Positions 51,262-60,500 of a DNA stretch of 64,000 nt are shown piece after piece. Below the pieces are notes generated by a model. That model had not been told where the DNA came from and searched no databases. It was given only the letters and a program-made list of their open reading frames with translations. Location of the stretch: positions 5,466,509-5,530,508 of the forward strand of contig CP011020.1 of NCBI GenBank assembly GCA_001023535.1. Reading direction: 5' to 3'. The DNA comes from Pseudomonas chlororaphis. Its GTDB lineage: Bacteria > Pseudomonadota > Gammaproteobacteria > Pseudomonadales > Pseudomonadaceae. Both the position numbers and the translations under genes were made by a program. The number at the start of each line of letters is the position of its first letter. Positions within the stretch are counted from its first letter, which is position 1.

Positions 51262-52005
51262 GTGTCTACGTCCATTCTTCGCGACAGCACCACCTCGCTC
51301 TACGAACAGATCGCCCACCGGTTGCTGGAGGAAATTCAACGCGGCGACTATGAACCCAGCGGCAAGCTGCCGTCCGAGGCGCAGTTGGGCGAGCGGTTCG
51401 GGGTAAGTCGCGTCACGGTTCGCCTGGCGGTCGGCAAGCTCAGCGACGACGGCGTGGTGGAGCGCAAACAAGGCAAGGGTACGTTCGTCGCGGCCAAGCA
51501 GGTGCGCCACGGCCTGGACGCGTTGCGCAGCTTCCATGAGGCGTTGTTGCTGCAAGGACTTCAGCCCACCATGCAGGTGATCAGCCATGCCTTGCAGGCC
51601 GTTCCAGAAGCATTGCGGGAATTATTTGAAGACGCCGGGGATTGCCTGCTACTGGAACGGCTGCACTCTGTCGATGGCGAACCCATCGCCCTGGGCCGCA
51701 GCCATTTACCTGCCGAGCTGGCCGAGGTGGCCTGGGCCGAAGTCGAACATCAGCCGATTTACTCCATTCTCGAATCCATCATCGGCCTGCCGGTCATTCG
51801 CGCCGACCTGGCAATCCGTGCGCAGGAGGCCGACAAAAAGCTGGCCGACGCGCTGCAGATCAAACGCGGCGCAGCCCTGCTGGTCATGGAGCGCACGTCC
51901 TATTTCGCCGACGGCCGCTGCTGCGACCGCACGACGTTTTACATCCGACCGGAACGCTATGCCTTTGTCCTTAGTGGTGTTTTCAAATCCAGTTCGGGTA
52001 GTTGA
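51262..52005 (+). CDS. GntR/UTRA-family transcriptional regulator
   Basis: A 247-residue HutC-type regulator. The winged helix is at about residues 8-75 (LYEQIAHRLLEEIQRGDYEPSGKLPSE, RFGVSRVTVRLAVGKL) and the UTRA effector domain follows (LLLERLHSVDGEPIALGRSHLP, TTFYIRPERYAF). The GTG at 51262 follows GGAAG; a GTG at 51223 has no such site. It is divergent from the third importer operon, its likely target. Confidence 0.87.
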   Translation: MSTSILRDSTTSLYEQIAHRLLEEIQRGDYEPSGKLPSEAQLGERFGVSRVTVRLAVGKLSDDGVVERKQGKGTFVAAKQVRHGLDALRSFHEALLLQGLQPTMQVISHALQAVPEALRELFEDAGDCLLLERLHSVDGEPIALGRSHLPAELAEVAWAEVEHQPIYSILESIIGLPVIRADLAIRAQEADKKLADALQIKRGAALLVMERTSYFADGRCCDRTTFYIRPERYAFVLSGVFKSSSGS

Positions 52006-52100
52006 TGATCCAGGCCTGATCAATACCGGCTGTGCAATTGCATCGGCCTCTGGCGGGTGCCTGCAAAGGAATGCCCAAATCGTAGCGCAACGTTTCAGGC

Positions 52101-52919
52101 TTAAATCGCTGCCCGCAATTCACGTGGCGACAGCCCATAGTGTGAGCGAAAGCGCACCGCAAAACGTGAGGCCGAGGCGTAACCACTGGCCGCGGCAATT
52201 TCCCCGATAGGGCGAGAAGTTGTTTGCAACCCTTGCAACGCCGTGGCCAGTCGAACGCCCTCCAGAATGTTCCGGAAACTGTCCCCCTCATTCGCCAGCT
52301 GGCGACGCAACGTCGACTCACCCAGATTCAGGCGTTGTGCAATGGTCGCAACCGTCCAGTCTTTCTCCGGGCTGCCCATTACGATCTGCTGCACACGTTC
52401 ACGAACGGGATCGTTGCGCCCCATCAGCAGAGGTCCGATCTGGCCACCAAGGCACAGACTCAGAAGAACCGCTTCCCCGTAGAGCGCGCGTAATGCGTCC
52501 GGGGAGTTCGCATGGATAGAGGCCAACAATTGATCCCATGCCTGTGTGGTGTGCCTGTCCAGAGGGACGCATAGATCGGTCTTCAGTACACCCTGACGGC
52601 TCATGATCTGCTGGCTATATCGGGCGCTGAAGTTACGCAATGCCGAGATGGGAAAGGTCACCGCATCGGCGATGTAGTGACCGTGAAGTCCGGGGAAGTT
52701 CGAGATACCCAGCTCGCGTCCGGCCGGCATCAGGATCAGATGTTGCGGCCCGGCACGCATCTCCCGATCATCCCATTGCAACAGCTTTTCCCCTTGCCGC
52801 ACTCGACACAAGGTGGTCACGAACACCGGCACCCTTGGCAAGGTCAATGGCTGTCGCGCCCGTATGACACACGCATCGATAATGTTTTCCCGGTGCTGTA
52901 TGCCGTCACAAGGGCGCAT
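52101..52919 (-). CDS. AraC-family transcriptional regulator
   Basis: A 272-residue regulator. The C-terminal AraC domain carries two HTHs (VATIAQRLNLGESTLRRQLANEGDSF and IGEIAAASGYASASRFAVRFRSHYGLSPRELR). The N-terminal 170 residues are a cupin-like sensor (EMRAGPQHLILMPAG). It starts 5 bp after the PEBP gene on the same strand, so both are likely expressed from the promoter near 53.5 kb, where AraC-type direct repeats are found. Confidence 0.88.
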   Translation of the reverse strand: MRPCDGIQHRENIIDACVIRARQPLTLPRVPVFVTTLCRVRQGEKLLQWDDREMRAGPQHLILMPAGRELGISNFPGLHGHYIADAVTFPISALRNFSARYSQQIMSRQGVLKTDLCVPLDRHTTQAWDQLLASIHANSPDALRALYGEAVLLSLCLGGQIGPLLMGRNDPVRERVQQIVMGSPEKDWTVATIAQRLNLGESTLRRQLANEGDSFRNILEGVRLATALQGLQTTSRPIGEIAAASGYASASRFAVRFRSHYGLSPRELRAAI

Positions 52920-52924
52920 CGTTC

Positions 52925-53464
52925 TTAACGTCCGTAAGTTGAAGTAATGGTCGCTTTGGCAAGGGCGTTGGCATTGAGCATGTACCCTACCAAGGCACCG
53001 CTGGCCTCACTGTCGAGTGGTAGCTTATCTACTTTCAACGCCCATACGGTGAATTGATATCGATGGGGTTTATCCCCTACAGGTGGGCAAGCCCCGCCAA
53101 ATCCCGGCTGGCCAAAATCGGTTCGCCCTTGTACTGCACCGGCAGGCAGGTTCGCTCCCACTCCTCTCGGCAAGCTATTGGTGGAAGTCGGCAGGTTAAC
53201 CACCGTCCAATGCCACCAACCGCTACCGGTCGGTGCATCGGGATCATAGACCGTGATCGCATAGCTTTTAGTACCTGCGGGAGCGTTTGCCCAGGAAAGC
53301 TCGGGAGAAGTGTTGCCACCTTCGCAACCGAAGCCTTGGAACACTTCGCGCTTGGTCAGCGGACGTTTGTCAGCAATATCCTGGCTGGTCAGTGAGAAGT
53401 CGGCGGCATATCCACTGAATGCTACAGCCATGGTAAGTGCAGGCAGGACTGATCTGATGTTCAT
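52925..53464 (-). CDS. Exported PEBP (YbhB/YbcL)-family protein
   Basis: A 179-residue protein with a Sec leader (MNIRSVLPALTMAVAFSGYAADF). The PEBP fold is recognised by NTSPELSWANAPAGTKSYAITVYDPDAPTG, WWHWTVVNLP and GGACPPVGDKPHRYQFTVWAL. The bacterial members have no firm function. It is the first gene of a two-gene unit with an AraC regulator, so it is probably the regulated target. Confidence 0.9.
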   Translation of the reverse strand: MNIRSVLPALTMAVAFSGYAADFSLTSQDIADKRPLTKREVFQGFGCEGGNTSPELSWANAPAGTKSYAITVYDPDAPTGSGWWHWTVVNLPTSTNSLPRGVGANLPAGAVQGRTDFGQPGFGGACPPVGDKPHRYQFTVWALKVDKLPLDSEASGALVGYMLNANALAKATITSTYGR

Positions 53465-53874
53465 CGCGGCTCCATCTGAGTCTTAGAGTGAAGCTCGAGT
53501 CTAGGTTGAACAAAGCGTGGCTACTGTGCCGAAATGCTCGATAAGCGTGCCGAAATGCTCTTTTTTGTTTGGGAAGCGATCCCCTGGCTTCCGTGGGCGA
53601 TTTCGCCTCTAACCCACAGTTGTGCTCAACCTCAACACTACCCGTTTCGCGCCGCGCAAACGCCAGTCGCCCTCGCCGCAGTGAGTTCCGCCCAGATACC
53701 ACGGCCATCGGTCGAAACGGCGTGTGTAAGTGGTACTACTCCCCTCCGCGCTTTTGGTAGCAGGCGCTTTTGGACAATTGACGCTTCTGGTCAGCCCTCG
53801 CAACACTTCACGCCGCTCACAATAATAATTACTGCCGGGCGCCTAGGCGTGCGGATGAGACAAGGAGTTCTTAA
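53465..53874. other. Intergenic region between PEBP gene and four-TM gene
   Basis: A 410-bp divergent gap. Apart from the direct repeats at 53526-53560, no gene, promoter or REP element was clearly recognised. Small ORFs across it have no ribosome-binding site and no recognisable product. Confidence 0.4.
53526..53560. promoter_or_regulatory. AraC-type direct-repeat operator candidate
   Basis: The 14-mer GTGCCGAAATGCTC occurs twice in the same orientation, at 53526-53539 and 53547-53560. The start-to-start distance is 21 bp, two helical turns, as in AraC half-sites. It lies 62-96 bp upstream of the PEBP start, and the AraC gene is the next gene of that operon. Confidence 0.6.
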
Positions 53875-54279
53875 ATGCTTGGTTACTATGCGCAATACAG
53901 CAAGGAATACATCACAACCCTGATGGTGGTGACCACCCTCTTCTTTGCCTTGCCCATCTTTTTCGCCCCGCTCCAATGGGCCCGGCTTATGCGCTGGACC
54001 GTCCCCGAACACGAACATCTGGCTATCTATTTCGGCCGTTGCCTCGGTGCATTCATCCTTGTCGTTGAAGTAGCGATGTTGCGTTCAGCCACCACCGGCA
54101 CCAGTTTCAGTTATGCCTTCGATATTCTTTTCGTGGTCTTCACGCTGATGTTCTTCGTGCATGTCTACGGCGCAATCAAACAGATCCAGCCTATTACCGA
54201 AACGCTCGAAATCGGTTTCTGGATGATCCTCTTCGTACTCAATATTCTGTTCTACCCAGCCGCCAGTATCACGCTGTAA
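53875..54279 (+). CDS. Hypothetical four-helix membrane protein
   Basis: A 134-residue protein with four hydrophobic segments: about residues 12-32 (ITTLMVVTTLFFALPIFF), 48-68, 79-100 (FDILFVVFTLMFFVHVYGAI) and 112-130. AAGGAG lies a few nt before the ATG. No family is recognised. It stands alone between the divergent PEBP unit and a SnoaL-like gene. Confidence 0.75.
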   Translation: MLGYYAQYSKEYITTLMVVTTLFFALPIFFAPLQWARLMRWTVPEHEHLAIYFGRCLGAFILVVEVAMLRSATTGTSFSYAFDILFVVFTLMFFVHVYGAIKQIQPITETLEIGFWMILFVLNILFYPAASITL

Positions 54280-54528
54280 AACCTTCACTGGCCCGCGACC
54301 GGAAGTTCGCCGGCCGCCGTTCAACCCTATTGAAAGTCAGCATTGCCTGGCGCCATCGCGTCGGCGTCCCCGTGTCCGCCGGACGCTCCGCCATGGTCGT
54401 TCAGCAACGCGATGACCACTGTCACCTACACCGCTGACTTTCTACTCTGCTCACTGCCTTGATGAGACATCACAATCGGACCTAGGATCGCAAAGGCAAG
54501 AACAGACATGAAGAGGAGAATCAGCCCC

Positions 54529-54921
54529 ATGAGCCCGAACCTTGCCGATCTTTATAGCGACTACATCGCCTGCCTGAATGCACAGGACTGGGAAAACCTG
54601 GGCCATTTTGTGCACCCGGATGTGGTTCACAACGCAAAACCATTAGGGTTGCACGGCTATCGAAGCATGCTGGAAGCAGATTATCGGGCTATCCCCGACT
54701 TGCGCTTTGCGATTGCATTCCTGGTGATCGACCCACCTAAGTTGGCAGCTCGCCTGGCCTTCAATTGCGCACCGGTTGGGGAATTCCTGGGCCTGGCGGT
54801 GAATGGGACACGCATCTCGTTCGCCGAAAACGTCTTCTACGCGTTCGAGGACGGCAGGATCCGCGAGGTCTGGTCGGTCATCGATAAGGGAGCGATCGAA
54901 GCTCAGCTCCGATCAGCGTAG
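54529..54921 (+). CDS. SnoaL-like/ester cyclase-family protein
   Basis: A 130-residue NTF2/SnoaL-fold protein. The ATG at 54529 lies after AGGAG; the in-frame ATG at 54508 is an alternative adding seven residues. Recognisable parts are LYSDYIACLNAQDWENLGHFVHPDVVHNAKPLG at the front and FAENVFYAFEDGRIREVWSVIDKGAIEAQL at the end. These small proteins include polyketide cyclases and many of unknown role. No obvious functional partner is adjacent. Confidence 0.82.
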   Translation: MSPNLADLYSDYIACLNAQDWENLGHFVHPDVVHNAKPLGLHGYRSMLEADYRAIPDLRFAIAFLVIDPPKLAARLAFNCAPVGEFLGLAVNGTRISFAENVFYAFEDGRIREVWSVIDKGAIEAQLRSA

Positions 54922-55090
54922 CGGATGCCTCAAGGCTGCAGATTATCCGCGGCCTACGTGCCGCAGGATAAAAGAAACGAGCGCCCCCTAAGAAGCGCTC
55001 TCTCAACACAACTTTCCGTAGCAGCGCACTGGCAAATGGGCGCATTGAGCAATACCCTGCCCATACCGACCCAACGTTACGAGCTGAAAC
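54922..55090 (+). promoter_or_regulatory. Upstream region of the AAA/rSAM/helicase operon
   Basis: A 169-bp gap. A hairpin of the type TTATCCGCGGC...GCCGCAGGATAA lies around 54942-54972 and may end the SnoaL transcript. A second short hairpin (AGCGC/GCGCT) follows near 54980-55000. No canonical promoter was firmly identified, but expression of the large operon should begin here. Confidence 0.4.
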
Positions 55091-56923
55091 ATGTCAGGGA
55101 TTGCGATATTTGAAAGCCCACGTTGGCTGCGAGATCTTCTGCGCTTCTTGCCTCTGAAGAGCCAATTCGTCCTGTCAGGCAACATCCGGGACCTACAGGC
55201 CAGTGAGGTGGCGCCCGGTACGGTGACCGCCCAGAGCTTCAACCAAACCCTTTGTAATGCCCTGCTCGATGCTGGCTACGCCCAAGTCATTGCCTGGGAT
55301 CCGGTATCCGGTTTCCGGGCTGTCGGCAAACCTGGTTCCGACCCAGAGGCCGGCCTGACGGTGCTTCAGGAACTTGGCCTGACCCCGGTGAACGGCGTCG
55401 CACCGGCAGGTATCGACCTGCTGGGCGCCACCCTGTCACGGCTGGTGAGTCGTGCTGGTGAACCGGTCGCATTGATCATCGATTTCGCCTCGCGCCTGGC
55501 GGTCCGCAACGACGCCCTCAGCGCGGCTGAACATCATCTCTTTACCCAGGCCCTGGTGCAATCCCATCAGGCTCGCAGCCGTCCAGCCACAGAACTGCGC
55601 AAACCTTTCTTCAATACCTTGCTGTGGCTGGTGGAAAAAGAAGGTGATCTACCCGACTGGCTGCTGGTCGACAACCCGCGCTTGCGCCACATTCCCGTAT
55701 CCAAGCCCGATCAACTGGCCCGTCGCGCACTGGCACCGGCGCTGCTCAAGGGGCTCAGTGGCAGCCAGGGCGCCAGCGAAGAGATCATGCATCAAGCTGT
55801 GGATGCCTTCGTACAGAATACCGAAGGCTTGCTGCTGCTCGATCTCAGTGCCATTGCTCAACTGGCGCGCGTCGAGGGTGTACCCATGCCGCAGATTGCC
55901 GACGCAGTGCGCCGCTACAAGATCGGCGTCACCGAGGATCCGTGGCTGAAGATCGACCGTCAGCGCATCCGGCAGGCGGATGCCCTCGTCCACCAGCGGG
56001 TCAAAGGCCAGGAGCATGCAGTGACGCACATGCTCGATATCGTCAAACGGGCGATGACGGGCGTCGGCGCCAGTCGCAAGGGCAATCGTCCACGGGGGGT
56101 AGCCTTTCTCGCGGGGCCGACCGGCGTAGGCAAGACTGAACTCGCCAAAACCATCACCAGCCTGCTGTTCGGCGACGAAAGTGCATACATCCGCTTCGAC
56201 ATGTCCGAATTCAGCGCCGAGCATGCCGACCAACGCCTGATCGGCGCACCGCCCGGCTACGTCGGCTATGACGTCGGCGGTGAGCTGACCAATGCCATCC
56301 GCGAGAAGCCGTTCAGCGTGGTGTTATTCGATGAAATCGAAAAAGCCCATCCGCGGATCCTCGATAAATTCCTGCAGATTCTCGACGATGGCGTGCTGAC
56401 TTCAGGCCGTGGTGACCGTGTGTACTTTTCGGAGGCGCTGATTGTGTTCACCTCCAACCTCGGGATCTATCGCCAGGGCGACAATGGCGAACGCGTCGCG
56501 AACGTCCTGCCGGGCGAAGCCTTCGAGCAGGTCCAGGACAAGGTGCATAGCGAGATCGACCGGTATTTCAAGCTGGTGCTCAACCGACCGGAAATCCTCA
56601 ATCGAATCGGCGAGAACATCATTGTCTTCGACTTCATTCGTGAAGACGTTGCAGTGCAGATCTTTGAACAGATGGTCAACGCCACTTTTAGCGATCTGCA
56701 GGGACAGAACCTGTTTATCGAATTAGCCCCCCAGGCACGCCAGGCACTGCACGGCCTCTGTCTGCAGGATCTGTCCAACGGTGGCCGAGGCATCCGCAAC
56801 CAATTGGAGGCACGCCTGCTCAATCCCCTGTCGCGGGCGCTGTTTGATCAGGATGCTCAACCAGGCGAGCACTTCACCATCACCGAGTTGGACATCGCTG
56901 GGCTGAAGATGGAACGTCGCTGA
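55091..56923 (+). CDS. ClpB-D2-like AAA+ ATPase with novel N-terminus
   Basis: A 610-residue protein. The N-terminal 310 residues match no domain I recognise. The C-terminal half is a Clp/Hsp100-type AAA+ module: Walker A GPTGVGKT at 342-349, Walker B VVLFDEIEKAHP with Asp414-Glu415, sensor FTSNLG, and a ClpB-type C-terminal small domain with GGRGIRNQLE. The loop GAPPGYVGYDVGGELT carries the aromatic pore residue used to thread protein substrates. Only one AAA ring is present, unlike ClpB. It is 2 bp from the radical SAM gene and looks like the first gene of a multi-component operon. A remodelling or unfolding role is inferred. Confidence 0.85.
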   Translation: MSGIAIFESPRWLRDLLRFLPLKSQFVLSGNIRDLQASEVAPGTVTAQSFNQTLCNALLDAGYAQVIAWDPVSGFRAVGKPGSDPEAGLTVLQELGLTPVNGVAPAGIDLLGATLSRLVSRAGEPVALIIDFASRLAVRNDALSAAEHHLFTQALVQSHQARSRPATELRKPFFNTLLWLVEKEGDLPDWLLVDNPRLRHIPVSKPDQLARRALAPALLKGLSGSQGASEEIMHQAVDAFVQNTEGLLLLDLSAIAQLARVEGVPMPQIADAVRRYKIGVTEDPWLKIDRQRIRQADALVHQRVKGQEHAVTHMLDIVKRAMTGVGASRKGNRPRGVAFLAGPTGVGKTELAKTITSLLFGDESAYIRFDMSEFSAEHADQRLIGAPPGYVGYDVGGELTNAIREKPFSVVLFDEIEKAHPRILDKFLQILDDGVLTSGRGDRVYFSEALIVFTSNLGIYRQGDNGERVANVLPGEAFEQVQDKVHSEIDRYFKLVLNRPEILNRIGENIIVFDFIREDVAVQIFEQMVNATFSDLQGQNLFIELAPQARQALHGLCLQDLSNGGRGIRNQLEARLLNPLSRALFDQDAQPGEHFTITELDIAGLKMERR

Positions 56924-56925
56924 AC

Positions 56926-57570
56926 ATGGACCTCAGTCTGTCGCGCGTACACTTTCCGGTCACCACCCTCGGCCCGGGACGGCGCCTTGGTATCTGGTTC
57001 CAGGGCTGCAGCATCCGCTGTCCTGGCTGCATCTCTGCCGATACTTGGGGGCCAGGACACCGGCGCTTGTCGCTAGAGCAATTGCTAGAACAGATCACCC
57101 CCTGGCTGCACGAGGCAGACGGGATCACGATTTCCGGCGGAGAGCCGTTCGACCAGTTCGACGCCCTGCGGTCGCTGCTCGAAAGCCTGCGTCAACGCAG
57201 CGATCTCGACATCCTGGTCTACAGCGGCTACTCCCTGGAGCAACTCGATGAGCCGTTGTTTCAAGCCAATGGCCTGATAGACGCCTTGATCAGCGACCCC
57301 TATATCGAAGCACTCAGCCAAACCATGGCCTTGCGCGGCAGTGACAATCAACGCCTGAGCCTGCTTACGCCCCTGGGGCAGGCACGCCTGGGCCGCTATG
57401 AACGCCTGCTGGAACCCGCCGACAAGGCGCTTGACCTGATGTTTGACGAAAGCGGCAGTGTCTGGATGGCCGGCATCCCACGACCTGGCGACTTATTGCG
57501 CTTACGCGATCTGCTGCATGAACAAGGCCATCATTTACAGACCAGCGCACACGCGTCGCGACGCCGCTGA
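56926..57570 (+). CDS. Radical SAM / 4Fe-4S protein, NrdG-activase-like
   Basis: A 214-residue radical SAM protein of the short activating-enzyme type. The cluster motif is FQGCSIRCPGC with Cys28, Cys32 and Cys35 (CxxxCxxC). The SAM-contacting motif is ITISGGEPFDQ with GGEP at 71-74, and LVYSGYSLEQL follows. This resembles NrdG, which installs a glycyl radical on its partner. No glycyl-radical enzyme is seen here, so its target may be one of the operon proteins. It is 2 bp after the AAA gene and 11 bp before the giant helicase gene. Confidence 0.87.
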   Translation: MDLSLSRVHFPVTTLGPGRRLGIWFQGCSIRCPGCISADTWGPGHRRLSLEQLLEQITPWLHEADGITISGGEPFDQFDALRSLLESLRQRSDLDILVYSGYSLEQLDEPLFQANGLIDALISDPYIEALSQTMALRGSDNQRLSLLTPLGQARLGRYERLLEPADKALDLMFDESGSVWMAGIPRPGDLLRLRDLLHEQGHHLQTSAHASRRR

Positions 57571-57581
57571 GTGGAGCCCCC

Positions 57582-60500
57582 ATGATACGTTTCTGCCCCA
57601 ACTGCAAAACCGAGCGCGCTCTCCAGGAGATATTCTGCGAAGGGCTCATTCAGGAACAACCCTGCGGCTGGGACCTCGCCGGCGAACCCATTCGTGCCGC
57701 CGGTTGGCGGCCGCAAGCCGTCGTTACCGAAGAACCCCTCCCACCGGTCAGCCCCGCCCAGGAACAGACCCCGGTCTTGCTCTGCGAAAATGGTCATCCA
57801 ATGGCCGATGGCGACCTGATGTGCCTTGAATGTGGCAGCTCACTTGCGCAAGCAACGCCCTCCGGCGCGCTGCCGGACACCAGCGAACCGGAAGGCATCA
57901 CCCAGACCCTGATCGATGGCTGGCGCCTGATCCGCCAGATCAGCAGTACCGACGGCGTGCGTGAGCGATACGTCGCCGAGCACAATGAAACCGCGCAACG
58001 AGCAGTCCTGACCTTATATCGACCCGGTGCCGAACCGGACCCGGCGATCTACGATGTGATTCGCCGACTGCCCCGCGAGCATGTGCCTGAAATCATCGCC
58101 ACCGGCCGCTGGGATGACCGTGCCTACGAGGTCATTGAAGAACTGACCGGCGGAACCCTGGCAGAACTCGGCAGCGTGATCCGCGACAGCGACAGCGTGC
58201 ACCATGTCGTCAAGGAACTGGGGCAGGCGCTGCATGCTTTCAACGAAGCAGGCCTACGCCATCGGGACCTGCGCCCAACCAGCCTGCTGGTACGTTCCCG
58301 CGCCCCCCTGGACCTGGTCATCAGCGGTTTCGGTTCGGCACGCCTGTCCGAGTTCGACCTGGACATCGTCTCGCCTCTGGAAACCAGTCGCTACATGGCG
58401 CCAGAAGCTATCGCAGGTGGCGTTGCGGCCGCCTCGGACTGGTGGAGCCTGGGCATGATTCTGCTCGAACAACTGACCCAGGGCGCCTGCTTCGACGGCA
58501 CCAATGCCAACGCTTTTCTTATTCACGTGCTGGCCAATGGCGTGCCGATCCCCGACGACCTCGACCCGCGTCTGAACCTGCTGCTGCGGGGTCTGCTGGC
58601 ACGCGACCGTCATCAGCGCTGGCAATGGCAACAGGTCCGGGACTGGCTCAGTGGCATTGCGGTCGAGGCGCCGGCCTCCTCCGTCCAGCAAACGGACGAA
58701 GGTGAAGGCGCCACCCTACGGCTGGGAGAGCGTCGCTTCCACAAGCCCGGCGTATTCGCCCTGGCGGCGGCCCAGGCGGATAACTGGCAACAGGCCCTGG
58801 ATCACTTGCTGCGCGGTGTGATCGTGACATGGGCCGAGCAAGTCGGTCTCGCCCCTTCCCTGGTCGCCGGCTTACGACAGGTCGTCCAGCACGAAGGGAT
58901 CGAGGACGACTTCCGTCTCATGCTGGCGTTGAGAATCCTCAACCCGGAAATCCCGTTGATCCATCATGGCGACATCGTCACGCCAGGATGGCTGCTGGAG
59001 CATCCGCTGGAAGGCTATCGCTTGATCAGTGGGTCGGTCCCGGACCTGCTTGAGCAATTGCAGACCGACAACTGGCTATCGCGTCTCAAAACCCGCGCCG
59101 AAAACGTACGTCAGCGTGCTCTGCACCAACACATCGAGTTGGTCGAAGAGCAACTGCGGATATTCCTGCTATCGACCTCACGCGCCAAGCTGGCCACGCA
59201 GTGGCAGGAACGCCAACGCCTGTTCCCCGACACCGATCATCCGGGGTTGGCCTCACTGTCGGAACGCCGGGTGATCGCCGAAGAAGATCTGATTGTGCTG
59301 CTCAGCGCCGCGATCGGCCAGTTTCGTTCAGCGCCCTCGATCGTAGAGAGCGCCGCCGAGCTGGCCAGGAACGCCGATGTCGGCTGGTTCGACGCTGAAG
59401 CGGCAACCCAACTGCTGTTGCACTCTCGACTTGAGCTCTACCGTAGCGTCGATGAACGCATCCAAGGCTTCGCCCGTTGTGGCGTGCCGGCGGTGGACGA
59501 GTGGGCCGAACAGTTCCGTCTAGAACGACGTATGCCGTTGGCTCAGACACTGGTGCTGCTGGCTATCCCGTCCAGTCAATGGCTGGAACCACAGAAACAG
59601 CAGTACGTTTCACAGATCCTCGATTTCTTCGAGAAGAAGGTTGTGACCGCCGTGATGCGCGGGCCGCTGGTACGCATGAGCATCGGCAAGACCACCGCAC
59701 GGGTCGATCTCAACGAACTCAACAGCGAGCGCAGTCCGGCCGCGGCGCTGCTCGATCATCTGTTACAACGTAATGCCCGGGCCGTGAATCTCGACCCGGA
59801 GAGTTTTCAGCTCAACGGCCAGCTGGAATCACGCCTGCATACCCTGTACCGGCAAAGCGCACTCTACAAACGCGACACCGGCATCGATGGCCTGTACCTG
59901 GGCTTCCCTTTCCTGCTCAACCGTGACCCTCGCGGCACCACGCGCACGCGAATCATCCCGCTGCTGTTGTGGCCAGTGAAGCTGCTGCTGGAGTTGGGTT
60001 CGCGTGGGCACGCCGCCTTGGCGTTCGACAGTGAACGTGAGGAAGTGCGGCTCAACCCCGCACTGGAAAGCGTACTCGGTGCCGAAACCTGCAAGCGCTG
60101 GCGCAAGACCGCCGATGAGCTGCTGGGTCGTTCTTCCATTCGCGCGGCGGATGTCATGGACGCCTTCGGAATGCTTGCCACCATTCGCTCGCGTGCCCTT
60201 GGCAATCTACCCGCCAGCAACGTGGAAATCGCGCCCTACCAGGATGAACTGGACTGCGCGGCCGTGCTGTTTCACGTGACCTTCATGGGGCAAGCCATCG
60301 GTGAAGACCTGCGCCAACTGAAGACGCTTTCGCCTGTCGGCACCGGGCTGGAAACCGCGTTGCGCCTCAAGGCCACCGACGAATCCCCACGCGAGGTGCC
60401 GCCAGGCGAGCTGCAACGCTACTTCACCGTGGCCAGTGATCCTTCACAGGAAGCGGCCGTGATCCAGGCCCGGCAGAGCCCGGGACTGCTGGTCGAAGGG

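Noticed and set aside
53534..53923. 129-residue plus-strand ORF
   Set aside because: Spans the direct repeats and overlaps the start of the four-TM gene; no initiation signal or homology recognised.
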